Shown: positions 33,491 to 33,713 of the stretch, one piece after another
Position numbering within the stretch: the first letter of the stretch is position 1
Layout of the letters: every line of letters starts with the position of its first letter
Assembly (NCBI GenBank): GCA_902826225.1
Contig: CADEED010000035.1
Span: 1-33,713, forward strand
Direction: 5' to 3'
DNA from: an uncultured Pseudomonadota bacterium
GTDB taxonomy: Bacteria > Pseudomonadota > Gammaproteobacteria > Steroidobacterales > Steroidobacteraceae
DNA length: 33,713 bases
Notes under the pieces: model-generated
The model's database searches: none
The model's input: only the letters and a program-made list of their open reading frames with translations
What the model was told of the DNA's origin: nothing
Position numbers and translations under genes: made by a program

Positions 33491-33713
33491 GTGACGCGCC
33501 TACGATCCCTGCGCATTCGCCATCTCGTGCTGCCGTTCGTGCTCGCGGCGCTCGCGCTGCGCGCGTTCATTCCCGCGGGCGCGATGCCGGATGGCAATGG
33601 CGACCTCTCGTTCCAGACGAAGATGTGCTCGACGCAGGGCGGAGATTCCAGCGAGACCGCCGAGTTGCCGGGCGAAGCGCCGGCCGTACCCGGCATGCAC
33701 TGCGAATTCTGCG
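33491..33713 (+). CDS. DUF2946-like small envelope protein (partial)
   Basis: A GTG start at 33491, 10 bp after the photolyase stop, opens a frame of 74 codons that runs off the window. The product has a basic N terminus, one hydrophobic segment (HLVLPFVLAALALRAFIPAG) directly followed by AMP, then KMCSTQG and, at the edge, MHCEFC. The LRAFIPAGAMP phrase and the later Cys/His motifs fit DUF2946, a family often found near copper-handling genes. The part expected to hold the last Cys/His residues is missing here. A -10-like TAATAT (33478-33483) overlaps the photolyase stop, so it may have its own near-leaderless transcript. Confidence 0.6.
   Translation, partial: MTRLRSLRIRHLVLPFVLAALALRAFIPAGAMPDGNGDLSFQTKMCSTQGGDSSETAELPGEAPAVPGMHCEFC

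Overview
The window is GC-rich, gene-dense chromosomal DNA with almost no long intergenic space. Gene content (OprO/OprP-type porin, lipoproteins, Kup, YbaL-type antiporter, CysATW, ModBC, MsrAB, PQQ dehydrogenase, class I photolyase) points to a Gram-negative proteobacterium. A gammaproteobacterium of the Steroidobacteraceae/Xanthomonadales type is my best guess, but this rests on general resemblance and not on a marker gene. I saw no rRNA, tRNA, insertion sequence, phage gene or CRISPR array.

Layout. 1-8.4 kb: the edge of an exported HisC-like aminotransferase, an RluF-type pseudouridine synthase, a methyltransferase, an HTH regulator, an exported DUF2891 protein, a TPR protein coupled to a 70-residue unknown, and a periplasmic PQQ dehydrogenase with an inserted cytochrome c domain. 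7.9-10.2 kb: envelope methionine sulfoxide repair, MsrB and an unusual MsrA-thioredoxin-DipZ-C-terminal fusion. 10.3-14.0 kb: divergent potassium genes (Kup and a YbaL/KefB-type antiporter), followed directly by modBC without modA. A 38-residue membrane protein lies antisense to the end of modC. 16.1-17.5 kb: a GcvA-like LysR regulator divergent from an 89-residue unknown that ends in a strong terminator.

17.5-31 kb is the most interesting part. It holds a dispersed sulfate-acquisition system: an OprO/OprP-family porin with a periplasmic sulfate-binding protein; an FAD/NAD(P)-binding oxidoreductase with a second, lipoprotein sulfate-binding protein; and a five-gene operon cysA-cysT-cysW-histidine kinase-response regulator, with ATGA overlaps at four junctions or a gap of only 2 bp. 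The CysA carries a long C-terminal extension that looks like a universal stress protein (USP) domain. Upstream of all three units, in the direction of their transcription, I find tandem GTNACC hexamers at 11-bp spacing (three perfect copies before cysA, two before the porin, two perfect plus two degenerate before the FAD gene). This is the geometry expected for an OmpR/PhoB-type regulator. The inference is a sulfate counterpart of the Pho system: porin, binding proteins, ABC transporter and its own two-component system, with a candidate operator read directly from the sequence.

31.1-33.7 kb: an orphan MotA/TolQ/ExbB-type protein whose promoter overlaps the cysA operator, a CPD photolyase, and the start of a DUF2946-like small protein running off the edge.

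Most long ORFs in other frames are shadows caused by high GC at third codon positions and were left out.
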